Shown here piece by piece: positions 51,297 to 62,625 of a DNA stretch of 64,000 nt. The notes beneath the pieces are model-generated. The model did not search any database, was not told the DNA's origin, and saw only the letters and a list, made by a program, of their open reading frames with translations. Made by a program: the position numbers and the translations under genes. This DNA is from Botryosphaeria dothidea (Eukaryota; Ascomycota; Dothideomycetes; Botryosphaeriales; Botryosphaeriaceae), in contig WWBZ02000040.1 in the NCBI GenBank assembly GCA_011503125.2, forward strand, positions 1,178,001 through 1,242,000. Direction: 5' to 3'. Within the stretch, counting starts at the first letter, position 1. Each line of letters opens with the position of its first letter.

Positions 51297-54083
51297 CAAG
51301 CAAGAGATCCGACTACAGCATTAGATCGTTGGATCCAGAGCTTCATGTAGAGCAACTGCTTGGGTTACGGGAATGTGATTTACCTTTAGCTCCAGCGTGG
51401 TGTATGGATGAGTTTTTAACCTGGCAACGTGTGTTGTTGGTATTAGCGACAGCAAGGCGAGGTGGAAGGCAGAGCACAGTTGAAACAACACAGGCCGCAA
51501 AATTAGAGAAGTGACTGAGTGGAGCTCCACATCTACATCCGCGCGATCTTCCAGTCTGTGATTGAGAAGATAGCAGGTGAGGTTGTCGCCGACCGTAGCT
51601 TCCAGCGCGCGTGATCCTATGACGTCGCTCTTGCTCTTTTGGACAGCTCGCCATAATTTTCAGCCAATCAGATACAGAGTCGTTCGGTTGATCTGAGGCA
51701 CCAGTTGATCGCGGCCACTGCCTACAGCCTACATAACCCCTTGGCCCCTCCAGCCTCTCCCTCTTCTTTCCTCTTCATACCACCTCGACGAACATGTTTC
51801 GCGAGTAGCGTTCGGAGAGCGGGTACTCACACCTGACTCTACCGCCAATGTCCCAACGTCTGCGCATCTTCCGCACCGCCTACCCGCTGTTGGACCCAAG
51901 GCTCATCATCGTCAGATCTGGGTGACTTGTTCATTGTTTCACTTCTTGGAAACGGGACTCCGTTGTTAACATACCCCATGTCGTCTGGGCGACATGGGAA
52001 TGCGTGGACTTCGAACTCCAGACCGTGGGACCCAGTGCCAGTGGAGGCTGGTGGTGGTGCTTTGGAGTGGGTTGTTGCGACGGCAATGCGTTGGGCTGCA
52101 GGGGCATTGTGTGGACTGGCCAGGAGTTCAGGCTGTGTCGATTGTTGGAACCTTTTCAAAAGCCTCTGGCTTTTCAACCTTTTCGTTGATGACTTCACCA
52201 TGAGTGGGCGTTCAAGGAAGAGATACGTCATGCATGGTGTTGCAATCACCAGCCGCACCCTGCCAGTAGTGGCTCAGCAGCGAGGAAGATCTGGATGTCG
52301 CTCACTCATGAGAGCTTGTACCCAGTGCAGTCGCGACGGATCTCACCCTTACATGCCCTTACTCGACTCCGTCACAGCCAGCGTTCTCCCCTTCACTTTC
52401 ACACACACCAGCACGCAGTCGGTGCTTCAGTCCGCCTGTTTTCACTCCCCTCGTAATCTTCTGATCCTCAGACCTTCCTCGTTCTTTTCCATGTCCACCC
52501 CCACAACACACCCGCCGCTCGCACACCGCTCGCCCACTCCTCCCGTGTCTTCCAAAACAATATCCGTCACGAAAATCTGATCTGACGAGCCGCTGTGCGC
52601 AACGCCGGCGCGCTCGTCGGTCACATGGACTCTTTCTGCACTGCTTCAGAGAAAAATTATATGTTGACCCGCACCAGAAACCTGAACCACCTCGCCTAGC
52701 CAAATCCCCGCAAACTGCGCCGCCGAAGCACCAACATGTTGATCAGACGGCGTGACGCTCACCTGAGCAGTGGCCATGAATCTTGCTGGTCTTCCCATTT
52801 CCTCATGGTTGGTCAGTGGATAGCACCTACTTTGAATGGTTTCCTCCACTAAGAATCCGCGGTAGTACTTCTCGGCCGAGATGGAAAACCCACCGAGGCA
52901 CAAAAGGCCGCTCTTCATCAAGCTTGAAGAAGCGGTGAGCTTTGCCTGGGACATTCTTAGTTTGAACACATTCATCTAGATCATTCAGCGAGAGCCTGTT
53001 GTTTGATCGTTGCGTGACTTTGTTTATAAGCTGTAGATCCATGGGTTGGTGCCTAAACCTTGGAGATACGCGCGCCTATTGTGGTCTCTCACACAGAATA
53101 CCGACAGCTCAACCTTGCTAGATCAGGCTGAGGCAAGCCATCTCCATCAATCGCAATCAGCGTTGCTGAAATTCTCTACGTAAGTGCGCTGATCTTTGTT
53201 TCCATTGCCTCAGGCAAAGTAGCTGGGTCTTGTAGGTTCGGCCTACTCTGCCTCCGGAGTTCAAGTTGCTGAAAGTTCCAACTATATTATCGGAGTGTAT
53301 ATAGAGCCTTTGCTATTTCCACCCGCTTCTCTGGCTGTTTCTTAGCAGACCTGTCATCTACCCCAAAACGGTCTGCAATCCCATGCGCGATTAACAAGCA
53401 GGTCTGCAAAGAGCAGTGTGGAGGAGACACGCAGGCTTCAGCACCCTCCCATCGGAGCCGATTGTTTCAACTTCGAAGTCTACGCAATTACAACCAGGTC
53501 GAAGCTTATGTGATAAGTATCTGAGCTCGGGAGACCAGAGGATACGACGTCTGAAATCATGGTTGCTTGTTCGACGTTCATGAGAAAGTCTGCTGCCGTT
53601 GCAGGTGTGCGCTTGGTAATTCAGCTTTAAATCACCTTCTATAGGTTCAGCGTAAACGCGGACTGATAGAGGTTAAAATATTCAATATCTTGTCATTCCC
53701 AAGAATCCCAGACTGACGAATCGCGCACGAGGGTAATCACAAAACCGGAACAAAACTCCACGAGAGACCAGCTAAGGACAAAACTCAGTAGACGTCCGAA
53801 TTAATAGCCGATTTGTGGACCAAAGCTGATCGATAGCCGCAATTTAGTTTGTAGTCTCTCGGAGCCCATAAACCTTTAGTTGAAGTTGCCGAGAAAGACA
53901 ACCAAGACAGCACAGTATCTGTAAATATATATTAGAGATAACTTGTCACTTCAGTAACACCTTGAGAGAAAGTAGCAGACTCCAGACATCATATAAGAAA
54001 CAGGGAGACTAATATGAAGTATCAGAAAGCCCACGTGTCGAGGACTGAATACGATCATGTCGCTGATAACACTGGTTCCACGC
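51297..54083. other. Long gene-poor stretch
   Basis: About 2.8 kb without a gene I can support. The minus ORF at 51839-52258 and two overlapping minus ORFs at 52646-53042 are open but have no motif. A 29-residue ORF at 52491-52580 plus (MSTPTTHPPLAHRSPTPP) follows a pyrimidine-rich leader and good start context. From 53090 to 53940 nothing is seen. Confidence 0.35.
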
Positions 54084-55340
54084 TCATGGTGAAAATCCGT
54101 CCATGCGCAGCCCGGGGGACAACCACACCCCATTGTCCACCGCCAATGATATTAAGAATGATATGAGAATCACGTACGCGGCAGTCGCAGCAAACACCTC
54201 GTGTCTCTTGGCCTTCGTGAGAATTGACAACGCTGCTGCGAAGAATAAGGTGAACACCAGGATGACTGCGATTTTCACTGCTCCGGATTCATCGTGCATG
54301 AAGAGCACGACAACAGGCGCCATGAGCAGCGCTACTGCCAGAACTGCAGTGATAAGGCGAGCAAAGCGGTCGATTCGCAGCTTTGAATAGAGCCGGACGT
54401 AAGGGTCTTTGGTGCTCCGACGCTGTGCGGGGTCTCGAAACATTGTCTGAGATTTTTCATGTATGTGAGTGCCTATAAGTGTCATCATATGTGGTGGAAG
54501 CGACGGGCTACCTTTGCAATGGAAACGGGGAGTTTGCTCAAAAAGTCTTCCAGCATGGCGTCGAACCAACTGCCTTCTCTCGGTTCCACGAGTGAAACGA
54601 AGTCCTGTTGTCGCTCCATGATCTGCACCTCATTTTCACACAACGGCGCCCTGTTGTCCACGTGCGTCTTTACACTGTTGAAGTTCCGTTCGGGTACGGG
54701 TGGTAGGGCGGCCATTTGTCTTGCGCGGAGCACCAATTCATCTGTTTCGCTTGTTTTCAGACATGTCTTTGAATGGTATGGAAACTTACCGTATTGCTTC
54801 AGCTTCACGTCGATTTTCTCAAGGATTTCTTTTCGGCCCGCTGGATCCAGTTCATCATCCAACTCTCTTGACGTCAAACACCGACTATCATCTGCCTTCG
54901 AGTCCGCGTCAGGCGACATCAGCTCATCTTCCAGCTCACGCAACTCATCTTGTCGATGGAGCATTAGACGCATGTGAAGAAATCCGTACCGGCGGCATAT
55001 CGCAATTTCTCGTCGCAATTAAGGAAGGCTGCGAGCTGTGGGTATCCGCGGGGGTGGTAGTCAAGGTCATCGGGGGTTTGCCCGGTAACTTCGGCATCGG
55101 CATTGGGCTTCGATCTGCTGAACGGACGAGAAAGCCTTTCGAACAGCGTGGTGTAACTTGTACTTGACCCGAATGACTCTGTATATCACGCCAGCCAGCT
55201 ATTGCTTGTCTGAGCGGAAATGAGTACTTGCTTTCTGGGTCGGACGAAACGCCATCCGAAGAGGCGTTGGTTGCCGTTATGGCAACCGCTAAGATGGGAT
55301 TAGATGATTCACGCCGTGTTTGTGTGTTGGTAGCCATCAT
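54084..55340 (-). CDS. DUF6594-family membrane protein with one-base frameshift
   Basis: Family signature pieces: GYPQLAAFLN, then EIAICRRYGFLHMRLMLHRQ and DELRELEDEL, the coil, EKIDVKLKQY, and the C-terminal membrane block ITAVLAVALLMAPVVVLFM with VFTLFFAAALSILT and EVFAATAAYVILISFLISL (three segments). DUF6594 proteins are widespread in ascomycetes and of unknown function. Introns of 48 nt (54742-54789) and 65 nt (54447-54511) are clear. The frame breaks near 55011-55013 between FLNCD and REIAIC; adding one C (GACCGA for GACGA) restores it, so a deletion or assembly error is likely. The 5' end is uncertain: ATG 55340/55337 opens an exon whose join to the main frame (an intron ending GATATACAG or nearby) I could not fix. 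Confidence 0.75.
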
Positions 55341-55775
55341 GATAGACCTGTATTGGGGGAGGGGGGCTTTCGAGCAGCCGAAGATGGATCACATGGTACT
55401 CGAACGAAGCTGGAAACGGGCGGGTCACTCACGGCCTTTTCAGCTTCTCAGATAACCCCGCTTTTCTACATGCACACAGCCACGCAGCGGGGCCTTCCTT
55501 CATGCAAGGCTGGTAATACGGGGCAAATGCATGCACCTGTAAGCTGCATGCAGTGTGCCTTGTCATTCGGGCTCAACTTGACGAGGCGGAAAAGATAATG
55601 TGTTTCCATCCGGCCGATGTACAGGTTCATTGTGTGATTTTTGTAGCTGTTTGATGGTGGTGGTGATCAGTAAGTGGCGCAGGGCCCTTTTCTTCACGTT
55701 TCATGTTCGCTGGTGCTGTAAAGTACAGATTGATTGGTCCAGTAGCTATCTCGCTGCCCAAAAAGAGAAATTAAT
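55341..55775. other. Intergenic spacer
   Basis: About 435 bp between the DUF6594 gene and the small spliced gene. A poly-purine tract (GGGGGAGGGGGG) lies at about 55355-55366. No gene is seen. Confidence 0.4.
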
Positions 55776-56382
55776 TCAGCGGGGCTTCATGAGGATGTTT
55801 TTCTCGGGGACCTCTGTCAGCTCCACGAAGTCCTTGAGCTCAGAGACGTCCTTGACAGGGTTGGTAGTCAAGTTTCGCGTAGTCTTGCCGGACTTCCCAG
55901 AAGCCACATTTCCCGGCTTAGGTCCCTCCACGCTGGTAGCTGGGCCTGGGCTTTTCTGATCTTCGGAGCCTTCCTTTGTTTCAGACGGATTCGGCAGCTG
56001 CTCGCTCACTTTCGCTCTAGTGTATAGAGGTGCTTTTTTCCGTCTTCCTTTACTCCTGTAACAATAAAAGGACCGTCTCTCTCCTTTCTCTTCTTAGCAT
56101 TTGGTGCTACCATGACTTCATCATTTTTTCGGTATAATGCTTCATACTAGAACACTTTAAGCACGTACCAACATGACGCGACATGAGAAAGACATACATT
56201 CTGTGGACTTGGATCAGGTTTTACATCCGCACGGTATTTGACGCCTTTCTCGGGGTCGATTGAAGCTCCTAATCGCTGGATCTTGTCGGGCTCCAATCTT
56301 GCGTGGCGGCTATCTGAATCCTATTCGAGTGGTGCATCAGTCATGGTATACTTGTATACACAATGAGATCTTGGCCTACCAT
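55776..56382 (-). CDS. Small spliced protein of unknown function
   Basis: Not recognised. ATG 56382-56380 is followed at once by a 59-nt intron (56321-56379), then exon 56320-56198 (open, 41 codons: RHARLEPDKIQRLGASIDPE), a 51-nt intron (56147-56197, GTATGT...TCTAG) and exon 56146-56006 (YEALYRKNDEVMVAPNAKKR, DGPFIVTGVKEDGKKHLYTL). The frame ends LERK-TGA at 56006-56008. The next frame is open to 55776 (VSEQLPNPSETKEGSEDQ) and joins if one G is added at that point, giving a hydrophilic tail of about 77 residues. Which end is real is undecided. A TATATAAG box lies about 100 bp upstream (56482-56489). The protein is basic and probably nuclear or nucleic-acid-binding; this is only a guess from composition. 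Confidence 0.55.
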
Positions 56383-56481
56383 TATGTCAAAATCAAGGCG
56401 GTTTCAGCAACAAGGCTGTAGTTGCTCTGGTCGCAGGGTTGGGCGTCTGGCGCTTTTGGATTGGCGTGCGCTGAGACCTCA

Positions 56482-56489
56482 CTTATATA
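56482..56489 (-). promoter_or_regulatory. TATA box of the small spliced gene
   Basis: TATATAAG on the minus strand, about 100-107 bp before ATG 56382. Supports the view that the small gene is transcribed. Confidence 0.5.
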
Positions 56490-57014
56490 GATATGTCGGT
56501 CTGCCTAGGAGGTATCAGCAAGGCTGAAGGGCCTACGGGTGGCCTCTCGAGGCGGATGTTTGTTTTTTTCTGAGCGTGACAATAAGGATGAGGCTGAAAA
56601 GTCGATCCAGCCTTGTCACAAGCGTGCGGCCCGCACCCACCCCGCTGAACTTACTAGCATGCACAGTGAGTTTATCAGGATGATACGATCGAGAGTATTA
56701 GTGGTCGATGGATGCATCTCGTAAGCATTTAGGCTGAATCACGGCATGCATCTTCGGGGCAAAGCCTCGGATGGAAGGTCAGACAAGCCACGAGTCCGGT
56801 CTGGCCACAGCCTTGCCCGTGCGATCTTCCGATCAAGGGTATGCTTGGTGCTCTAGGTTAAGAATCCTATCTTTAAGTCGGCTGAAGTTTTATTACAGCC
56901 ACTTTTTATGTACAGCAGCCTGTGATCATGTCTCACCTAGGTAGCACAGCAGGCGACGCAAGAGAGTCAGCTGCGCATCCAATGTTGTGCACCAAAACCG
57001 CAACACACTGCAGA
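56490..57014. other. Intergenic spacer
   Basis: About 525 bp. The ORF at 56539-56724 plus has no motif. No gene is seen. Confidence 0.4.
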
Positions 57015-58415
57015 TCACCTTGTTGGGGCCACCACCATCTCTCGTGTTCTTCTGCTGCCCAGTCCCGCCTGATTTATGCCTTCTGCACTCGCGTCAACGG
57101 CATTGGCTTCCGCATGACGCTCCTGAGATGGCTGTAACAAGCCATTGACTTCGACTGTGAGATTGGTCGAGTCTAAATGGCTACTCTCCTGTTCTGGTTG
57201 AGACCAGTCGAACAGATCTTCATTATCCGGAGTCAAATCATTTCGATCAATTCCCGGCACGGGCCCGGGCTTTTCCATGCCCTTTCCCTCATTCAGCTGG
57301 TCTGCCAAACGCACCCTCATACGTTTGAGTAAAGGCTTCAGTTTCTGGGCCATTCTCAACTTGAGCAAGTACTCGTCTAGCTTCATTCTCGGCGCGTGGA
57401 GATTTTGAAAGTCCATCTTCTTGACGAGGGGTAGATACTGCATCGAGGAGGCCAGCTGGTTCAAGTCTGAGAAATCAGGGGATTTAATCATATGTAGACG
57501 AACGTCGACGGCGACATCGTATATGAAGGGCTTCTCTTCATATCGGGAAGACAGACGGATCCAGCCATAATTTTGTTGCGATTGATCGAAGAGGAAAGGA
57601 TGGCGTGCCGTACATTTCCAGAGAGCTGCGTAGAGCTCTGATGTCGTAAACCCTCGATTCCCGGACTTTTCGTGCAGTTCCTCGAGCTTTTCCGAAAGCG
57701 CTTTTGTAAAAGACCCAGCATTATTTGGAGCGACTGCTAAATCGCGCGGTGAAACTGATGAGAGCAACTCGAACTTTCGTTTCCCAATCCGCTTCCCAGA
57801 GAATGCCGTGGCCGCGTAGCAGCAATCCAAGATCAGGAGTGTGTCCGTATTCACAAGCGCAAGTGGTCTTGTGGCTTGGTTGTAGGAATATTTGCGCGTG
57901 TTCTTCGCCGCGGGAGCTTTCATGCATGGTTAATGAAATGGCAAAATGGCACAAGTTCTTAAACACTCACCCCTGCACACGCAGATCATTGTGATCCTCT
58001 GCACCATGCCCGGCGTAATATATGATGCTCAAAGCATGCGGTCCTTCATATGCTCCTGACCATGCTGTCATTTTCTGTTACAGATGTTGATTTGACTCGT
58101 CCGCTGGAATCGTGTATATTTCTGTATGAAACCCGAATTGATCTCTAAAAACCTGTTCGAGATCTTCGATCTGTAGGACGGTCAACTTTAATACATGGTA
58201 GTGGCCTTCCCACACATTGAAATTACCTCGTTATCGACGTCCAAGTCATCATTCGTCCATTTTATCATGAGCAACCCCACCTTCGTGTATTCGTTTGTTC
58301 CATCTTGGTACCTTCCTTGGACAGATTTGTGCAGCGGAAGATCGCCATCCTGGCTTTCAGTATACAGGGTGCTAGGAACCTCGGAGACTTGGCTTACGAC
58401 CGCTAATGATGACAT
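57015..58415 (-). CDS. Caspase-like peptidase (C14 family), with an internal stop
   Basis: Exon 1 (58415-58227) ends VGLLMIKWTNDDLDVDNEV; a 56-nt intron (58171-58226) leads to exon 2 (58170-57971) with EDLEQVFRDQFGFHTEIY and the catalytic histidine motif LSIIYYAGHGA. Exon 3 (57916-57015) has the catalytic cysteine motif DTLLILDCCYAATAF, then RGFTTSELYAALWK, and a 150-residue charged C-terminal part. His and Cys are both present, as in fungal caspase-like proteins that may act in cell death or non-self responses. Two faults: TAA at 58080-58078 in exon 2 (NQHL-x-QKM), and the exon 2/3 joint leaves one base too many (GGGG before the donor). Translation from a downstream ATG (58071) would keep the His and Cys. 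Function and integrity are open. Confidence 0.78.
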
Positions 58416-59533
58416 CTTGGAATATCAAATGAGCTTGACCGTTCCATTCCAATTGTTCCCAAAGCGAGGTGGAATTCTGAGAGCCATATAAGGCCGGAGT
58501 CCCATCCGCTTCACCGCTTCTCTGGCCCTTAATTAACACATGGCTGCGCTTGATTGCTTACTGGATATGGTGGCTCAGATCACTTCCGACCACTAAAATT
58601 AGAAGGTGAGTTTTAAAACATCCAATAGGAGGGTTTAGTAGGCGCCGACCGGTGACCGCTCCAGCCATATCACAATCCTACCACCAAACATTGCCCATTG
58701 CTCCGCCACAATTAATCCCATAATCGGAAAGCATCCTTGCTGACGGCCATCACAAGGTATCATTTAAAATTTATTTTCTGATAATGGTCATACTGTGAAC
58801 TTGTTGCCTTCTCATCCTGAGGTAGTACGCCGCGCGGCACTCAGACTAAAATTTTTACAGTCGTTAAAAGAGTCTGATACAGAAGGCAACATAGATTTCT
58901 GAGATTGGGCTGCCGATCATCTCATTAGCTATAGTTAGACCAATTTAATCCAGTCCCGACAGCTAATGAAACTCTTTGGCTTGAGACTTCACCCTTTCAT
59001 TTATATCACGTGCCTGAGCTTCCATGCGGGGACTACTTCCAGCGGCTCGTGAAGCAATTCATATCTCGAACAGTTAGACTCGCCAATATATAGGCATATG
59101 CTAGTAGCATAAGTCTGGAAAGGCGCAAGTGTCGCGGTAATTGTCGTTATTGCAGGCCGAAAAGTCGAGCCAGGGCTGTCTTCAGCCTTATTCACGGACT
59201 GCAGCAACTGCCAGGCTTAGCAAGAAGGCAACGGCGTCGTAATCAGCTGAAGGTAATCAGCAGTCTGGCGTGAGAATCTCGCGTTCTCAGTACCCCACTT
59301 CTGCAGCCTCGTTGGGGCTATGCAGGGAATTCGGCACTTGGAGGCACAAAGCATGTAACCTACGTAAAATCTCGTCGCTGCCCAACACACTGCCAGGACT
59401 AGGCTGAGTCTCCATATGCAACAATATCCCCATGAAAACAATCTAGTACATGCCGAATTGTATAGTAAGAGGCTACTGACTGTATAGCCTCATTATATCT
59501 ATCGTAAAAGCAGAAGCCGACACGGTATGGAAG
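58416..59533. other. Intergenic spacer
   Basis: About 1.1 kb between the caspase-like gene and the hAT element. No supported gene. A TATA-like CTTATATGG on the minus strand at about 58485-58493 is suitably placed for the caspase-like gene. The right end is the hAT target duplication. Confidence 0.4.
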
Positions 59534-62417
59534 CAGGGTGGGGAACAACGCAACGTCAATCAACGAGAGGACTCGTTGACGTTGCGTTGCCAAGCCGTAG
59601 CCTAAGGGCAGTTGACGTTGATTGACGTTGGTCAACGAATAGGTCAATTGACGTTGATTGAGTACGTCGCAATGCTGACTAAGAATAACGATGCTTGGCA
59701 TGGTGTTGAGACCAGAGGCTTGTAAGTTACATACAATTTTCCCTGTAATAGCTAGCCAGCATATTAAAAACGCTTCTGCTGGTGCTTGTGGCGCCTTTGG
59801 GGCCTCCTCATATTCTATCCCTGTCTTCCCTGTTGTCCCTATAGCTGTTGTTCACCTCTTAATGACCCCAGAAGCCACCCATGACCGCAGCACCTGTGCC
59901 ACTGCTATCGTATTGCCTTCTAAGCGATTCCTAACAGGTGTGACCATCTGCCCAGCTAAGCTAAACACTCTTTCGACCTCTGTTGACATTACTAGGATTG
60001 AGAAAAGGTCCAGGGCCATGCGCGAGAGCCGTGGGTACTGCTTTTGGCGTAGGAGCTAGTACTAGATCGGATTCTCGTGTTCACTGTCCAGTGGAGAGGC
60101 GTCATTCTGCCAGGCGGTGTACTCATCAACCTCTGTGGCTGCAGGGGCTTTGCTGGGAGTCCTGGATAACTGTAGCCAGCTGGCAAAGCTGCTGCTTAAC
60201 TCGCCGTCGCGGCGGCGCTTTGGTGGCGGAGGATCTATTGCCTCTTCAGCTGAGAGGGGTTGAGTTTTGTACTCGCTGTCCCAGAGATTCCTGACTCTAG
60301 CTCTCGCGTTACTAATCCAGTCCTGCCTCTCTGCCCAGGTGCTCTTAATCCAGGCCCAGCGGAACCCCGGGTGTAGCACAATCGCTGCAGTATAGGCTGG
60401 TGTCTCGTCAAGCAAGGTATAGTACTCATTAAGCTTAGCCCAGCCCAATGAGACGTTCACCTTAAAATGCTCCTCTGAATAGACGTTATCGCGATCTTTA
60501 ACCTCCTCTAGATGGTTAAGAAGGAACTCTATTATAGGCAGCACCTCCCAAAGCGCGCTAAACTCGCTATCTATTGGGTTGCCCTGCAGTCGCATAGTGA
60601 TATCCTTAAAGGGCTAAAGAATAGAGTGATACTTACTGAGCGTCGCCTAATCCTCAGTCGTTAGGTAGTCGTCGATAATCGCCGGCTTCTTGCGGCGCGG
60701 CCGCCGGCCTTGCTGGGTGAGCTTTCGCGTATACGACTCCCATTTAAGGACCTCCGCCAGCACGAGTGTGTCGATATATCGCTAGAGCTTAAGGGCACGC
60801 TCGAGCATCGCGTCAGTGGAGTTCTAGCGAGTGGCATTGTCTAGGATGACCTCATAAATGCTTGTATTATCTGGATTATCTGCCTGAAGCTTGCGAAGCT
60901 TCTTGCGAAGCTTTAAGGAGCGATAGATCTAGTGTACGATATTGTGGAGTTTGCCAAGCGGCCCCTTCTTCCGCCAAAGGACGTGTTCGGCGAGTAGTTC
61001 GTGCGGATAACTATATTTAGCCTCAAATAGATCAGCATCGTCGCTAAAAAGGATCTGACGTATGACGAGGTTAATAATATATCCGGTACAACGGAGGCGG
61101 CGGCGCTTAACGTTAAAACCGAACTCTTTAGCAAGATCTTCAAGGCAAGAGTCGTTATTACTAGCGTTATCCATAACGAAATATCCAATTTTGTTGGTAA
61201 GGCCCCATTCAGCTAAGACCTGCGCAACCTACCCAGCTAGATCACATCTACTATACCCATCAAGCTCCGGGAGCCCGAGGGTGAACTGCCTCAGCTTGCT
61301 AGTGGATGTAAGGAAGTGGACAATAACCCTAAGCAAGCTCTTGTTATTGCGTGACGTCCAGCCGTCAAGCGAGAGGTGTATGAGGCCAGGCGAGCCCTGA
61401 AGAAGCTCTGAGACGATGCCCTTATGCCGATTAAATTCGTCGATCAGCTATTTGCGGATAGTTTTGTGAGTGGGCAGGCATCCGGCTTACGAGACGGCGG
61501 GGTTTAGATACTCGATAAGGCGGCAAAATAGCTCACTCTCTACTTTGCGAAACGGAATATTATCGTGCGCGATCTAATCGACGAGAAGCTGCTAAAAGTA
61601 CGCTGGATTAAAGCTGCAAATTAGCTTATTTAGTAGGGCTTGTTCCTCTGACTTCTTAGGATCCAGCTGAAGCCGGGTAGCAATTAAGATCCTGGCAGGC
61701 TTCGCTGAGCGCTTGCCAGTTGGATCCGCGATTAAGTACTCTTTAACAAGGTGATGAGCTTGGTTAGCTGTGCCTGCAGCGGCGAGGCTTATTGGGCGAC
61801 GCCGCATCCTTATACAAGGCTTGCAAACCCAGTGGCTAGTGCCTAAAGCACTGCGGATATCGAAGCCATAGTTCCAGGTCCAGCCAATGCGCTTGGAGTT
61901 CTCGTTGATAGTGTAGCCTGCAAAGTAGTGCCAGGGGAAGCTCTCCCAGCCCTCGCGCTCTGGGCCACGGCCTTCTATCGCTGTATTTGTAAGTGGTCTA
62001 GTAGTCAAAAGGCCCGCTGGAATAGAAGAGATGGTAGAAATAACTGAAGAAGCGTTATCTGTATCCATAATAGGTAGCAAGGCGGCGGCGATAGCGATAA
62101 GGGTTGTTAGAGTAGGACTGCGGCTCTGTGCGTATTCAAAATTAATCAGCTAATCGGATTATCTGTAAAAACGTTACTCCGGCTTGGCAAACTCAACACT
62201 AAGCTGGAGAGGTGGTGATAGCCAGAGACTAGGTAGGCTATGGCTGGCTGGGGGTTACCTCGCGGGCTAGCTCAACGTGCTCAATAATTAACAATCAACG
62301 AGGCATCACGTTAACGTTGATTGAGCTTCTAGTAAGCCTCGTTGACGTTGCGTTGAATTGCCAAGCTTCAATCAACGTTCAATGCGTTGCAATGTCGTTG
62401 AATTGTTCCCCACCCTG
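59534..62417 (-). mobile_element. hAT-family DNA transposon, complete ends
   Basis: Terminal inverted repeats CAGGGTGGGGAACAA at 59534-59548 and the reverse complement at 62403-62417. A perfect 8-bp target duplication TATGGAAG lies at 59526-59533 and 62418-62425, the size expected for hAT. Length 2884 bp. Both subterminal regions (59549-59660 and 62290-62400) hold many copies of CAACGTCAA/TTGACGTTG-type words, probably transposase-binding repeats. The transposase reads leftward. Confidence 0.9.
59750..62080 (-). pseudogene. hAT transposase, broken
   Basis: N-terminal part (62080-61592): a BED-like zinc-binding module (HWVCKPCI) with a preceding GWTWNYGFDIRS. Central part near 61174-60929: DNASNNDSCLEDLAKEFGF and RRLRCTGYIINLVIRQILF, which match the catalytic RNase H-like region of fungal hAT transposases. 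C-terminal part (60595-60062): TAAIVLHPGFRWAWIKSTW, a hAT hallmark. The dimerisation tail near 59980-59870 reads VMSTEVERVFSLAGQ. Several TAG/TAA codons lie between these blocks, so the enzyme is not made from this copy. Confidence 0.8.
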
Positions 62418-62625
62418 TATGGAAGTACGGTTAATGCAATTGAGAGTCGTCCCTATAGATTTTGCCTCAACCACCGCCTAAATTCATGGTGCCGTGACTG
62501 AACTAACGTAACTGCTTACCAGGTAATCGATCACAGCAACGTTCCTTTGAAGCCAAGTCTTGGTCAAGCTGCGTCATATCATACACTGCCAACGCCACCT
62601 TCCATCCGACAGTCTGTCTCTCGCT

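Noticed and set aside
51839..52258. 139-residue minus-strand ORF with disordered, protein-like composition
   Set aside because: No ATG with good context, no introns or motifs, and an equally open plus frame overlaps it.
52646..53042. Two overlapping minus-strand ORFs that might be exons of one gene
   Set aside because: I could not find a splice pair that joins them, and neither has a recognisable domain.
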